Source: Lacinutrix mariniflava
GTDB taxonomy: Bacteria > Bacteroidota > Bacteroidia > Flavobacteriales > Flavobacteriaceae
Assembly: GCF_001418015.1 (NCBI RefSeq)
Contig: NZ_LIQG01000026.1
Location: 186,001 to 250,000, forward strand
Length of the DNA: 64,000 nucleotides
Reading direction: 5' to 3'
Shown here: positions 1-8,779 of the stretch, piece after piece
Layout of the letters: every line of letters starts with the position of its first letter
How positions within the stretch are numbered: the stretch's first letter is position 1
Translations under genes and position numbers: made by a program
Notes under the pieces: generated by a model
Databases searched by the model: none
Seen by the model: the letters and a program-made list of their open reading frames with translations, nothing else
Told to the model about the DNA's origin: nothing

Positions 1-3000
1 ATCAGAATACGGGAGGTGCTTATATCGAGAAAAACCACCAAGCCAATTTTATTCGTGGAGAAGGTTTAGCAAGAACAATTACAGATATTAATAACATTGT
101 TGTTACCAATAAAAACGGAATTCCTATTACTATTAAAAATATAGCAACAGTTAATTTTGGAAATGCCATACGTTACGGTGCATTAACAAAAAATGGAGAA
201 GGAGAGGCTGTTGGCGGCATGATATTAATGCTGAAAGGCTCTAGCACAAATGAGGTTATTAACAATGTAACCACTAGAATTAAAGAGATACAAAAATCGC
301 TCCCAGAAGGTGTAACCATTAAACCTTTTTTAGACAGAAGTAAGCTAATAGAAAGTACAACTTCTACAGTAGAAAGAAACCTAGTTGAAGGCGCATTAAT
401 TGTAATTTTTATTCTAATATTTTTCTTAGGAAACTTTAGAGGTGGTTTAATTGTTGCCTCAACCATTCCGCTATCGCTTTTATTCGCTTTTATACTAATG
501 AATATTTTTGGTGTTTGGGCAAACTTAATGAGCTTAGGTGCTATCGACTTTGGAATTATTGTGGACGGAGCAGTTATTATTGTAGAAAGCACCGTTTTCT
601 TAATGTATCAACGTATTAAAAAAGGACAAACAATTAACCAAGAAGAACGCGATAAACTAACCTATAGTTCTTCTTCAAAAATGATGAACACCGCCTTCTT
701 TGGTCAATTTATTATCTTAATTGTTTTCCTTCCTATTTTAGCATTAGAAGGGATTGAAGGCAAAATGTTTATTCCAATGGCACTTACATTCAGTTTTGCT
801 ATGATTGGCGCTATGATACTTTGTTTAACTTACGTACCAATGGTAACGGCTCTATTTCTAAAAGTCCCAGAAAACAAAAAACTAACTTGGGGAGACAAAA
901 CTGTTATTTGGTTAGAAAATATTTATGAAAAAAGTTTAGCTAAAGCCTTAAAAGGTTCTAAAGTTATTATCATTTCTTCTGTTATTTTGTTAGCCATTTC
1001 TGGTTATCTGTTTTCTAGAATGGGTGGTGAATTTATTCCGCAGTTAGATGAAGGTGATTTAGCTTTTCATGCTATTTTAAAACCAGGAAGTTCGCTTACA
1101 GAAACGATTTCTACAACTACAAAAATTGAAAAAATTGTAAAAGAAAACTTTCCAGAAGTTGAAGATATAATTAGTAGAATTGGTGTTGCAGATGTACCAA
1201 CAGACCCAATGCCTATGGATATAGCAGATGTATTTGTTATTTTAAAACCACAAAGCGAATGGACAACCGTAACTAGCAAGGAGGAATTAATTTCTAAAAT
1301 GAAAACACGCTTAGAATCGATTCCGGGTGTTAATTACGAATTCACCCAACCCATAGAAATGCGTTTTAATGAACTAATTACTGGTGTTCGAGAAGATATC
1401 GCCATTAAATTGTATGGAGACGACTTAGAAATTCTATCAAAAAAAGCCGAAGAAATAGGAAAACTAGTTGCCAATGTAGACGGTGTTGCAGACATGAAAG
1501 TAGAAGCTACTTCTGGACAACCACAAATAACCATTCACTATAATAGAGCTAAAATTGCGCAGTACGGTTTACAAATAAACGACCTTAATACACTTATTCA
1601 AACCTCTTTTGCTGGTGGAGTTGCAGGAACAATTTTTGAAGGCGAAAAACGATTTGATTTAGTAGTTAGACTGAAGGACGAGTTACGTCAAGATTTAAAT
1701 CACGTTAAAAATCTATTTGTAAGCCTTCCCAACGGTTCTCAAATTCCTTTAAAAGAAGTTGCCGAAATAAGCTTTAAACCAGGACCAATGCAAATAAGCC
1801 GAGACAATACAAACCGTCGTGTTTATGTTGGAATAAATGTTCGTGGTAGAGATATTAAAACACTAGTTGAAGAAATACAAACAAAAATAGACACCGAAAT
1901 TAATCTTCCAACAGGTTACTATGTTAGATATGGCGGTGCTTTTGAAAACTTAGAACGCGCTACTAGTAAACTAAAAACGGTAGTTCCAATTTCTCTAGGA
2001 TTAATTTTTGTATTAATTTTTTTCGCCTTAAAATCGATGAAGCAAACCTTAATGATTTATGTTGCCATTCCGTTTGCTATTATTGGCGGCATATTTTCAT
2101 TAATTTTAAGAGATATGCCTTTTAGTATCTCTGCAGGTGTTGGTTTTATAGTGCTTTTTGGAGTTGCTGTTTTAAACGGATTAGTTTTAATAAGCGGATT
2201 TAACGAGCTTAAAGAAGAAGGTGTAACAGATATTAACGAGCGTATTCGTATTGGAACGCGAAGACGTATTCGACCTATTTTACTAACGGCTTTAACAGAC
2301 ATGTTAGGCTTTTTACCAATGGCCTTATCCTCTTCTTCTGGTGCCGAAGTACAACGTCCGTTAGCAACAGTGGTTATTGGCGGTTTATTAACCGCAACAT
2401 TACTTACATTGTTTATAATACCAATTTTATACCGTTGGATAGAAACAAGAGATGAGAAAGCGAAAAGCAAAAGTGGAAACTACAAAACAGTTTTAGCTTC
2501 ATTGTTAGTTTTCTTTGGCGTCTTTAGTCTTAATGCTCAGACAAATCAGACCCTTTCTATAGACGAAGCCGTAAATATGGCTGTAAAAAATTATCCTTCT
2601 TTAAAAGCTTCAAAATTAAATATTGACAAAGAAGAGGCCTTAAAAACTACAGCCTGGAATTTTGGAGATACTAAAATATTTACTTCAGGAGAAGAAATAG
2701 GAAACAACAATCCTGCAACTTATACAAGACTTGGTATCGGTCAAACTGGTATTGCTATTTTTAAAGGTCCTGCTAAAAGCAAACTAGCAAAACAAAATAT
2801 TGCCTTAGCAAAAATGAACCTTCAATTAAACCGTTTGGAGTTAGAGCAAAATGTAAAAAAGGCTTGGATTAATGCTTATGTTGCTAAAAAGACCTATCAA
2901 TCTTATGCTGCTATAGATTCTGTTTTTTCTGGCTTAGAACAAGCTCTTGAGTTAAGATATGAGACCGAAGCTATTTCTCAATTAGAATATAGATCGACAG

Positions 3001-3686
3001 CAAACCAAGGTCGCTTAATCACTATCCAAAAGCAAGTTGCGCTTAATAAATACAATATCGCTTTACAAACCCTAAACCAATGGCTGTTTAACGATGTTAT
3101 ATTCGATGTAGAAAACACAGAAACTGCTGCTTTAGAACGCCAATCTATTATAATTCAGGAGTCCTTGAAATCGCATCCGTTATTTAATTACTGGGACAAC
3201 CAAACAGCAATTGCTAATGCTCAAACAAATGTAGAAAAAGCAAGTTACCTTCCTAAACTTTCTGCGCAATATGGTTTTCAAGAAATTAACGGACAGTCAG
3301 GTTTTAGTAGTTTTCAAATAGGTATTCAAATACCGTTGATTTTTAATTCTGTAAAAGGAAAAACTAAAGCTTCAAAAATAAATTCTGAAATTATTAAAGA
3401 AGAGAATCGAGTTAAAAAAAGCTTACTGGAAACTAATTACACTAATCTCGTTACTCAATTCAAACAAAATAAAAGTAACTGGGAGTATTATAAATCCGAA
3501 GCTTTAAATCTTGCTATCCAACAACGTAACGGAGCTACATTATCTTACAAAGAAGGTGCAATGGATTACATTGCCTTTATACAAACCATTAAAGAAGCTG
3601 TACAATTAGAAATTAACACTTGGGAGATTTTTAAAGACTATTTAAACAGCAAAATCGAGCTAGAATACTATACAAATAAAAACTAA
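1..3686 (+). CDS. CusA/CzcA-family heavy-metal RND efflux pump fused to a TolC-like outer-membrane domain (5' end outside window)
   Basis: Proton-driven export of metal cations such as Cu(I)/Ag(I), Zn or Co across the envelope. The frame is open from the first bases (codons start at position 3), so the true start lies upstream; an internal ATG at 219 is not the start. Visible are the heavy-metal RND TM4 signature DFGIIVDGAVIIVES with its two Asp and one Glu, the periplasmic segment GVREDIAIKLYGDD, and a second membrane block ending near 2440. After a linker (about 2460-2540) that contains a hydrophobic stretch ending in SLNAQ comes about 380 residues of TolC/CusC-type helical sequence (DEAVNMAVKNYPSLKASK onward). 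Such fusions are known in Bacteroidota. It overlaps the adaptor gene by 1 base (TAATG), so the two are translationally coupled. Metal specificity cannot be read with certainty. Confidence 0.93.
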   Translation, partial: QNTGGAYIEKNHQANFIRGEGLARTITDINNIVVTNKNGIPITIKNIATVNFGNAIRYGALTKNGEGEAVGGMILMLKGSSTNEVINNVTTRIKEIQKSLPEGVTIKPFLDRSKLIESTTSTVERNLVEGALIVIFILIFFLGNFRGGLIVASTIPLSLLFAFILMNIFGVWANLMSLGAIDFGIIVDGAVIIVESTVFLMYQRIKKGQTINQEERDKLTYSSSSKMMNTAFFGQFIILIVFLPILALEGIEGKMFIPMALTFSFAMIGAMILCLTYVPMVTALFLKVPENKKLTWGDKTVIWLENIYEKSLAKALKGSKVIIISSVILLAISGYLFSRMGGEFIPQLDEGDLAFHAILKPGSSLTETISTTTKIEKIVKENFPEVEDIISRIGVADVPTDPMPMDIADVFVILKPQSEWTTVTSKEELISKMKTRLESIPGVNYEFTQPIEMRFNELITGVREDIAIKLYGDDLEILSKKAEEIGKLVANVDGVADMKVEATSGQPQITIHYNRAKIAQYGLQINDLNTLIQTSFAGGVAGTIFEGEKRFDLVVRLKDELRQDLNHVKNLFVSLPNGSQIPLKEVAEISFKPGPMQISRDNTNRRVYVGINVRGRDIKTLVEEIQTKIDTEINLPTGYYVRYGGAFENLERATSKLKTVVPISLGLIFVLIFFALKSMKQTLMIYVAIPFAIIGGIFSLILRDMPFSISAGVGFIVLFGVAVLNGLVLISGFNELKEEGVTDINERIRIGTRRRIRPILLTALTDMLGFLPMALSSSSGAEVQRPLATVVIGGLLTATLLTLFIIPILYRWIETRDEKAKSKSGNYKTVLASLLVFFGVFSLNAQTNQTLSIDEAVNMAVKNYPSLKASKLNIDKEEALKTTAWNFGDTKIFTSGEEIGNNNPATYTRLGIGQTGIAIFKGPAKSKLAKQNIALAKMNLQLNRLELEQNVKKAWINAYVAKKTYQSYAAIDSVFSGLEQALELRYETEAISQLEYRSTANQGRLITIQKQVALNKYNIALQTLNQWLFNDVIFDVENTETAALERQSIIIQESLKSHPLFNYWDNQTAIANAQTNVEKASYLPKLSAQYGFQEINGQSGFSSFQIGIQIPLIFNSVKGKTKASKINSEIIKEENRVKKSLLETNYTNLVTQFKQNKSNWEYYKSEALNLAIQQRNGATLSYKEGAMDYIAFIQTIKEAVQLEINTWEIFKDYLNSKIELEYYTNKN

Positions 3687-4903
3687 TGACTATGAAAACA
3701 TCATATAAAATACATATAATTATTGCTTTAACACTTGTGCTTTTTAGTTGTAATAATGAAAAAAATAAAGCAGATAATCATGAAAATACAGAAAAGTATG
3801 AAGATCATTCTAAAGACGATTCTCATGATGAAGACAAGCCACATTCTGAAAAAATCATACTTACCAATACCCAAGTTAAAGATTTAGAAATTAGTGTTGA
3901 TACTATATCTAAACGCAACATGTCTGGCTACATTGAAGTTAACGGAAGCTTAGGCGTACCTCCACAAAACGAAGCAATAATTACTTCTATTCTAGGAGCT
4001 AACATTAGCAAAATAAAAGTAATTGAAGGAGACAAAGTAAAAAAAGGACAAGTTGTTGCTTACATTAGTCATCCAGATATTATTACTATGCAAACAGATT
4101 ATTTGCAAACCGTTAACAAGCTTACTTTTTTAGAACAAGACTTTAATAGACAGCAAAAACTATACGATGCAAAGGTTGCTTCTGGTAGAGATTACCAGCA
4201 GGCAAAATCTGCTTTTTCAAGTGCAAAAGGACTTACAAAAGGTTATGAGAGTCAGTTGCGTTTATTAGGCATATCTCCTAATAGTGTTAAAGCTGGTACT
4301 ATTTCGCAAATTGCACCTGTAAAAAGCCCTATTGATGGTTATATAGAAAAGGTATTTATAAAATCTGGTCAATATGTTTTACCACAAACACCACTTATGG
4401 AAGTTGTAAATACAGAGCATATACATGCCGATTTAATGGTTTTTGAAAAAGACGTTAGCAAGGTTAAAAATGGACAAACCGTTAAAATTAATGTAGAGTC
4501 TTTAGGCAACAAAGAACTCTCTGCCACAATCTACTCTGTAGGCAAATCTTTTGAGGAAGGCCCGAAAGCACTTCATATTCATGCTGAAATAAAAAACAAA
4601 GATGGAAACCTAATTCCTGGAATGTATGTAACTGCAAGAATTCTAACAGACAGTTCTGAAGAAAATGCACTACCTGAATCTGCTATTTTCGAAGAAGGTA
4701 ATATAAGTTTTGTTTTTACAGCAAAACAAAAAGAAGACCAATGGTTTTTTTCTCCAATAGAAGTTATTGTAAAAAATACTAACAATGGCTATTCTGCTTT
4801 CCGTTTTAAAGAAGAGCAGCCTAAAAATACTTTAATAGCACAAAATGGAGCTTATTATTTAGTAGCAGAAATGAAAAAAGGAGAAGCAGAACATTCACAT
4901 TAA
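3686..4903 (+). CDS. RND efflux periplasmic adaptor (CusB/CzcB-like membrane-fusion lipoprotein)
   Basis: Periplasmic adaptor that links the RND pump to its outer-membrane channel. A signal sequence ends in the lipobox-like LVLFSC (Cys about residue 22), followed by a His/Asp/Glu-rich, probably metal-binding segment (residues about 23-56, with HENTEKYEDH and HDEDKPH) and a short C-terminal HSH tail. The middle holds the paired lipoyl/barrel-sandwich halves (IKVIEGDKVKKGQVVAYISHP and SPIDGYIEKVFIKSGQYV) around a helical hairpin, then a beta-barrel domain. The start ATG shares an A with the stop of the pump gene; a second ATG at 3692 is an equally possible start. The His-rich head and tail suggest divalent or Cu(I) cargo, but this is inference. 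Confidence 0.92.
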   Translation: MTMKTSYKIHIIIALTLVLFSCNNEKNKADNHENTEKYEDHSKDDSHDEDKPHSEKIILTNTQVKDLEISVDTISKRNMSGYIEVNGSLGVPPQNEAIITSILGANISKIKVIEGDKVKKGQVVAYISHPDIITMQTDYLQTVNKLTFLEQDFNRQQKLYDAKVASGRDYQQAKSAFSSAKGLTKGYESQLRLLGISPNSVKAGTISQIAPVKSPIDGYIEKVFIKSGQYVLPQTPLMEVVNTEHIHADLMVFEKDVSKVKNGQTVKINVESLGNKELSATIYSVGKSFEEGPKALHIHAEIKNKDGNLIPGMYVTARILTDSSEENALPESAIFEEGNISFVFTAKQKEDQWFFSPIEVIVKNTNNGYSAFRFKEEQPKNTLIAQNGAYYLVAEMKKGEAEHSH

Positions 4904-4924
4904 TAAAACCTATTACAAACAAAA

Positions 4925-4957
4925 AAAACACCCAAACAAGAACTGTTTGGGTGTTTT
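4925..4957. terminator. Bidirectional Rho-independent terminator
   Basis: A 14-bp perfect stem (AAAACACCCAAACA / TGTTTGGGTGTTTT) with a 5-nt loop, flanked by A-tract and T-tract. It lies between the convergent adaptor gene and glycyl-tRNA synthetase, so it can serve both. Confidence 0.9.
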
Positions 4958-4978
4958 ATTATTTAGAGTAAATTGTAA

Positions 4979-6520
4979 TTACATTTTCATTAACCACTCT
5001 TTTACATCAACTTCTTTTTTAATGATATCCTTAAGTTCTGAAATAGCAACACGAGATTGCTCCATTGTATCTCTGTGACGAATAGTCACTGTTTTATCTT
5101 CTAAAGTTTGATGGTCTACTGTAATACAAAACGGTGTACCATTAGCATCTTGCCTTCTGTAACGTTTTCCTACTGCATCTTTCTCATCGTAAAACACATT
5201 AAAATCCCACTTTAAATCTTCAATAATTTCTTTTGCTACTTCTGGCAAGCCATCCTTTTTAACTAAAGGAAAAACGGCTGCTTTTACAGGAGCTAAAACT
5301 GCTGGTAATTTTAAAACAGTTCTTGTTGTATTATTCTCTAATTCTTCCTCCATTAGAGCATTAGAAAATACTGCTAAAAACATACGATCTAAACCAATAG
5401 AGGTTTCTAAAACATATGGTGTATAACTCTTATTTTCTTCGTGGTCGAAATATTGTAATTTTTTACCAGAATGCTCTTCGTGTGCTTTTAAATCGAAATC
5501 TGTACGAGAATGTATTCCTTCTAATTCTTTAAATCCGAAAGGGAATTTAAATTCTATATCTGTTGCTGCATCTGCATAATGTGCTAATTTCTCGTGGTCA
5601 TGAAAACGGTAATTATCTTCTCCCATTCCTAAAGAAAGGTGCCATTTCATTCTCGTTTCTTTCCAATGCTCGAACCATTTTTTCTGTGTTCCTGGCTTTA
5701 TAAAAAATTGCATTTCCATTTGTTCAAACTCACGCATTCTAAAAATAAATTGTCTTGCAACAATTTCATTTCTAAACGCTTTTCCTGTTTGGGCAATACC
5801 AAAAGGAATTTTCATACGTCCAGTTTTCTGTACGTTTAAAAAGTTCACAAAAATACCTTGTGCTGTTTCTGGTCTTAAATAAAGATCCATTGCAGTCTCT
5901 GCACTTGCTCCTAACTTTGTACCAAACATTAGGTTAAACTGCTTAACGTCTGTCCAATTACGGCTTCCGCTTAACGGACAAGCTATTTCTAACTCTTCTA
6001 TTAAAGCTTTAACATCTGCTAAATCTTCAGCTTCAAGAGATTTTCCTAAACGAGATAGAATAGTATCAATTTTTTCTTGATATCCTAAAACACGAGGATT
6101 AGTAGCTATAAATTCAGCTTTATTAAAAGAGTCTCCAAAACGTTTTTCAGCTTTTTTAACTTCTTTTTCAATTTTTGCTTCAATTTTAAGACAGTAGTCT
6201 TCCACTAAAACATCTGCACGATATCTTTTTTTAGAATCTTTATTATCTATTAATGGATCGCTAAAGGCATCTACGTGTCCAGAAGCTTTCCAAGTGGTTG
6301 GATGCATAAATATTGCAGTATCTATACCAACTATATTGTCATGCATTTGCACCATGGCTTTCCACCAGTAGTCGCGAATGTTCTTTTTTAATTCTGCTCC
6401 ATTTTGTGCGTAATCGTAAACTGCACTTAGTCCATCGTAAATTTCACTACTTTGGAATACGTAACCATACTCTTTTGCATGAGAGATTACTTTTTTAAAT
6501 TGATCGTCTTGATTTGCCAT
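4979..6520 (-). CDS. glyS: Glycyl-tRNA synthetase (dimeric class II type)
   Basis: Charges tRNA-Gly in the cytosol. At 513 residues it is the bacterial/eukaryal-type alpha2 enzyme, not the alpha2beta2 GlyQ/GlyS form. Class II motifs are visible: motif 2 FRNEIVARQFIFRMREFEQ, motif 3 ETSIGLDRMFLAVF, and the Gly-specific segments SGHVDAFSDP and LRPETAQGIFVNF. The C-terminal anticodon-binding domain spans roughly residues 400-513 (APVKAAVFPLVKKDGL, QDANGTPFCITVD). The ATG start fits the family N-terminus (MANQDDQFKKVISHAKEYG). It is transcribed alone; a -7 box lies only 5 nt before the ATG (see 6526-6533). Confidence 0.98.
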   Translation of the reverse strand: MANQDDQFKKVISHAKEYGYVFQSSEIYDGLSAVYDYAQNGAELKKNIRDYWWKAMVQMHDNIVGIDTAIFMHPTTWKASGHVDAFSDPLIDNKDSKKRYRADVLVEDYCLKIEAKIEKEVKKAEKRFGDSFNKAEFIATNPRVLGYQEKIDTILSRLGKSLEAEDLADVKALIEELEIACPLSGSRNWTDVKQFNLMFGTKLGASAETAMDLYLRPETAQGIFVNFLNVQKTGRMKIPFGIAQTGKAFRNEIVARQFIFRMREFEQMEMQFFIKPGTQKKWFEHWKETRMKWHLSLGMGEDNYRFHDHEKLAHYADAATDIEFKFPFGFKELEGIHSRTDFDLKAHEEHSGKKLQYFDHEENKSYTPYVLETSIGLDRMFLAVFSNALMEEELENNTTRTVLKLPAVLAPVKAAVFPLVKKDGLPEVAKEIIEDLKWDFNVFYDEKDAVGKRYRRQDANGTPFCITVDHQTLEDKTVTIRHRDTMEQSRVAISELKDIIKKEVDVKEWLMKM

Positions 6521-6525
6521 AAGTA

Positions 6526-6533
6526 CAAAAATA
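6526..6533 (-). promoter_or_regulatory. Candidate -7 box (TATTTTTG) directly before glyS; possible leaderless transcript
   Basis: On the minus strand TATTTTTG matches the Bacteroidota TAnnTTTG -7 consensus and ends 5 nt before the glyS ATG, so the predicted +1 falls on or next to the start codon. No good TTTG -33 element is visible at 19-21 nt, which weakens the call. Confidence 0.4.
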
Positions 6534-6584
6534 TAAAACCCTTCTAAATATGGAACGGTTTTAATAAAAATATTACCACTTATT

Positions 6585-7481
6585 TTATTTTAACGTTGTA
6601 GAGGTTTTAGAAATAATTTCTCCTTTATGAATAATAGAAATAAAATAAACACCCGAAGTTAGTTTTTCTTCTTTTTCCTTACTAATTATGGCAGAAACTG
6701 TAATTTCTCCTCCCTTATAATTGACTGTTTTCTTTCCTGAATAAATAAGTGATTTTTCATTAAACTCAACAGTACCTTTATCTGCAATTATATTCATTTT
6801 AGAATCGAGAATTTGAAAGTAAAAAACCTTTGGCCCTTTTGTTAAAAACCTATTTTTAACAAGAGTAAATTCAATATGAAATTTCTTTACTTTTCTAGCA
6901 TACCTTGTGTCTACAATACGGTTCCTAGAAGTTATACGCTTAACTCCTTCTACGTTCACATTGCTTATAAACAACTTATCGTAAGCTTTCAACTTATCTC
7001 GCTCCTCTAAAAGATGGGCATATTTTAATTCAATTACGTCGTTAATTGAATCTCTTAATTTTATGACTTTATTAAAAGCTCTCCTTTCTATTTTTAGAAA
7101 TTCATTTTCAGATTTAAGATTGTTAACTAAAGAAATAATATTTTCTTTTTTTATTTTAAAATTCTTTAGTTGCAGCTTGTATCTCGAGATTAGAGCCTCG
7201 TTAGGCTTTATACTTTTTACAGAATCCATGGTTGCTAACAACCGTTCTTTAGCTTGATTGAGTTGGAGTCCTAGTGAATCGTTTACAACATCTACGGCAT
7301 CATAGCTGTCAATCATTTCGGAAAGTTCAGATATAATTATTGTTTTTTCTTGTTCTAGAAGTTTATTCTCATCTTTAGTATCTAAGTAACCTGAAACACT
7401 TAGTATACTTACTATTAAAAATAAAAATCCAGTTACTATTGTAGCTAGTCTAAAATATGGGATTTGGGGAGTTACCATCAT
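6585..7481 (-). CDS. Membrane-anchored coiled-coil protein of unknown function
   Basis: I do not recognise a named family. The 298 residues show one N-terminal transmembrane helix (about residues 10-30, LATIVTGFLFLIVSILSV), a long charged heptad-rich region (about 38-165) likely to form a coiled coil, and a C-terminal beta-rich domain (about 175-298) with alternating hydrophobics (KKFHIEFTLVKNRF, KVFYFQILDSKMNIIADKG). The topology suggests an inner-membrane protein with its coiled coil and beta domain in the periplasm. A second Met follows the first, so the exact start may shift by one codon. It lies 64 bp upstream of glyS on the same strand, with no obvious functional link. Confidence 0.8.
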   Translation of the reverse strand: MMVTPQIPYFRLATIVTGFLFLIVSILSVSGYLDTKDENKLLEQEKTIIISELSEMIDSYDAVDVVNDSLGLQLNQAKERLLATMDSVKSIKPNEALISRYKLQLKNFKIKKENIISLVNNLKSENEFLKIERRAFNKVIKLRDSINDVIELKYAHLLEERDKLKAYDKLFISNVNVEGVKRITSRNRIVDTRYARKVKKFHIEFTLVKNRFLTKGPKVFYFQILDSKMNIIADKGTVEFNEKSLIYSGKKTVNYKGGEITVSAIISKEKEEKLTSGVYFISIIHKGEIISKTSTTLK

Positions 7482-7996
7482 TTTTCAATCAATTTGTAAT
7501 CTGCAATATTAAATAGGTATTTTGAATATATGAAAAATAAACGCATTTAAATTACAAATAACTGAAAGCGTAAGAATTTAAAGTAAAAAAACCTTCGGAA
7601 TTTGAATCGTATTTTTATTAAAAAATAGAGGGTATTCCTATTTTAATTCAATAAACCTTAAGCCTTATAATCGACAGTCTCTTGCGCAGAGTATATTAGA
7701 TATGTTTCCCTGAAATTTAATACTTGAATGTAAAATTCTTTAACTCCTTATAATATTTCATTTTTAACTAATGCAATTGAAGGAACCTAAAATTACATTG
7801 CCTAAAAATAGTGAACCAATAATTAACTTACAACTAAAGGCCTGAGTGTTAACTATCATTTAAACTAGACCGAAAATTAAACACATAAATTTTGATTGAT
7901 GACTAAAATCCATGAAATGAAAATTTAATTGTCAAAGCAATAATAAAACGGATAATATATCTGAAAAACAAATACTTACCGTATTTTAGTTCCTAA
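7482..7996. other. 515-bp intergenic region without a recognised feature
   Basis: The space between divergent genes contains no ORF of convincing length, no tRNA-like fold and no copy of the dispersed repeats found elsewhere in the window. Promoters for both flanking genes must lie here, but I see no strong TTTG/TAnnTTTG pair. Confidence 0.5.
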
Positions 7997-8674
7997 ATGA
8001 TAACAGCTCTCCTAAACTTATTCTTTCCAAAAGTTTGTTTAACGTGCCGATTACAACTAATTGACAACGAAAAACACCTATGCACAGCTTGTAGACATAA
8101 ACTACCATTAACAAATTATCATTTAACTAAAGACAACTTTATTTCAAAATTATTTTACGGAAGAGCTAAAATTGAAACAGGAACAGCTTTACTTAGGTTC
8201 GAAAAAAAAGGAATTACTCAACAATTAATCCATCAATTAAAATATAAAGAACAACAACAAATAGGTACTTTTCTAGGCACTTGGTTAGGAACAGAATTAA
8301 GTAATAACAAAGATTACTCAACTGTAGATATTGTTATTCCTGTACCTCTACACAAAAAGAAGCTAAGAAGCAGAGGTTACAATCAGGTCACTAAATTTGG
8401 TGAAGAAATAGCAGCTGCTCTGCAGGCCGAATACATAGACGACGTGTTAATTAAAGTAACAAATACCAAGTCTCAAGTTACCAAAAACAGGTTTTCTCGC
8501 TGGACAGGTAAGAACGATTCCTTTTCACTATCCAATACAAATAAAATAGCAAAAAAACACATTCTTTTAGTGGATGACATTATTACTACAGGAGCAACTT
8601 TAGAAGCTTGTATGCTAGAATTAAACAAAGCCGAAAACATAAAAATAAGCATTGCTACAATGGCAATTGCTTAA
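7997..8674 (+). CDS. comF: ComF-family amidophosphoribosyltransferase-like protein
   Basis: ComF proteins are cytosolic type I phosphoribosyltransferase-fold proteins required for DNA uptake in competent bacteria; their substrate is unsettled. The N-terminus has the two CxxC pairs of the ComF zinc finger (VCLTCR, LCTACR; residues about 14-36). The C-terminus has the PRPP-binding motif HILLVDDIITTGATLEAC (about 190-207) and the preceding PVPLHKKKLRSRGYNQ segment typical of the family. At 225 residues the length is normal. It is probably monocistronic; the next gene starts about 105 bp later with its own upstream region. Confidence 0.93.
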   Translation: MITALLNLFFPKVCLTCRLQLIDNEKHLCTACRHKLPLTNYHLTKDNFISKLFYGRAKIETGTALLRFEKKGITQQLIHQLKYKEQQQIGTFLGTWLGTELSNNKDYSTVDIVIPVPLHKKKLRSRGYNQVTKFGEEIAAALQAEYIDDVLIKVTNTKSQVTKNRFSRWTGKNDSFSLSNTNKIAKKHILLVDDIITTGATLEACMLELNKAENIKISIATMAIA

Positions 8675-8779
8675 GACTGTTGCTTTTATGTTAAATTCTT
8701 TATAAATACGAAGTTTAATAGAATACTATTTATGTTACTTTACAAATATGTTGTTATTTTGCGAACAATAAATTCAAGC

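Noticed and set aside
219-3686. ATG at 219 as the start of the RND gene
   Set aside because: The frame is open and RND-like from the first codons of the window (position 3 on), so the gene starts upstream.
7482-7996. Hidden tRNA or small RNA in the long gap
   Set aside because: No cloverleaf or conserved stem could be found.
8732-8779. Upstream extension of the Ig-like lipoprotein
   Set aside because: It would bury the lipoprotein signal; ATG 8780 gives a clean one.
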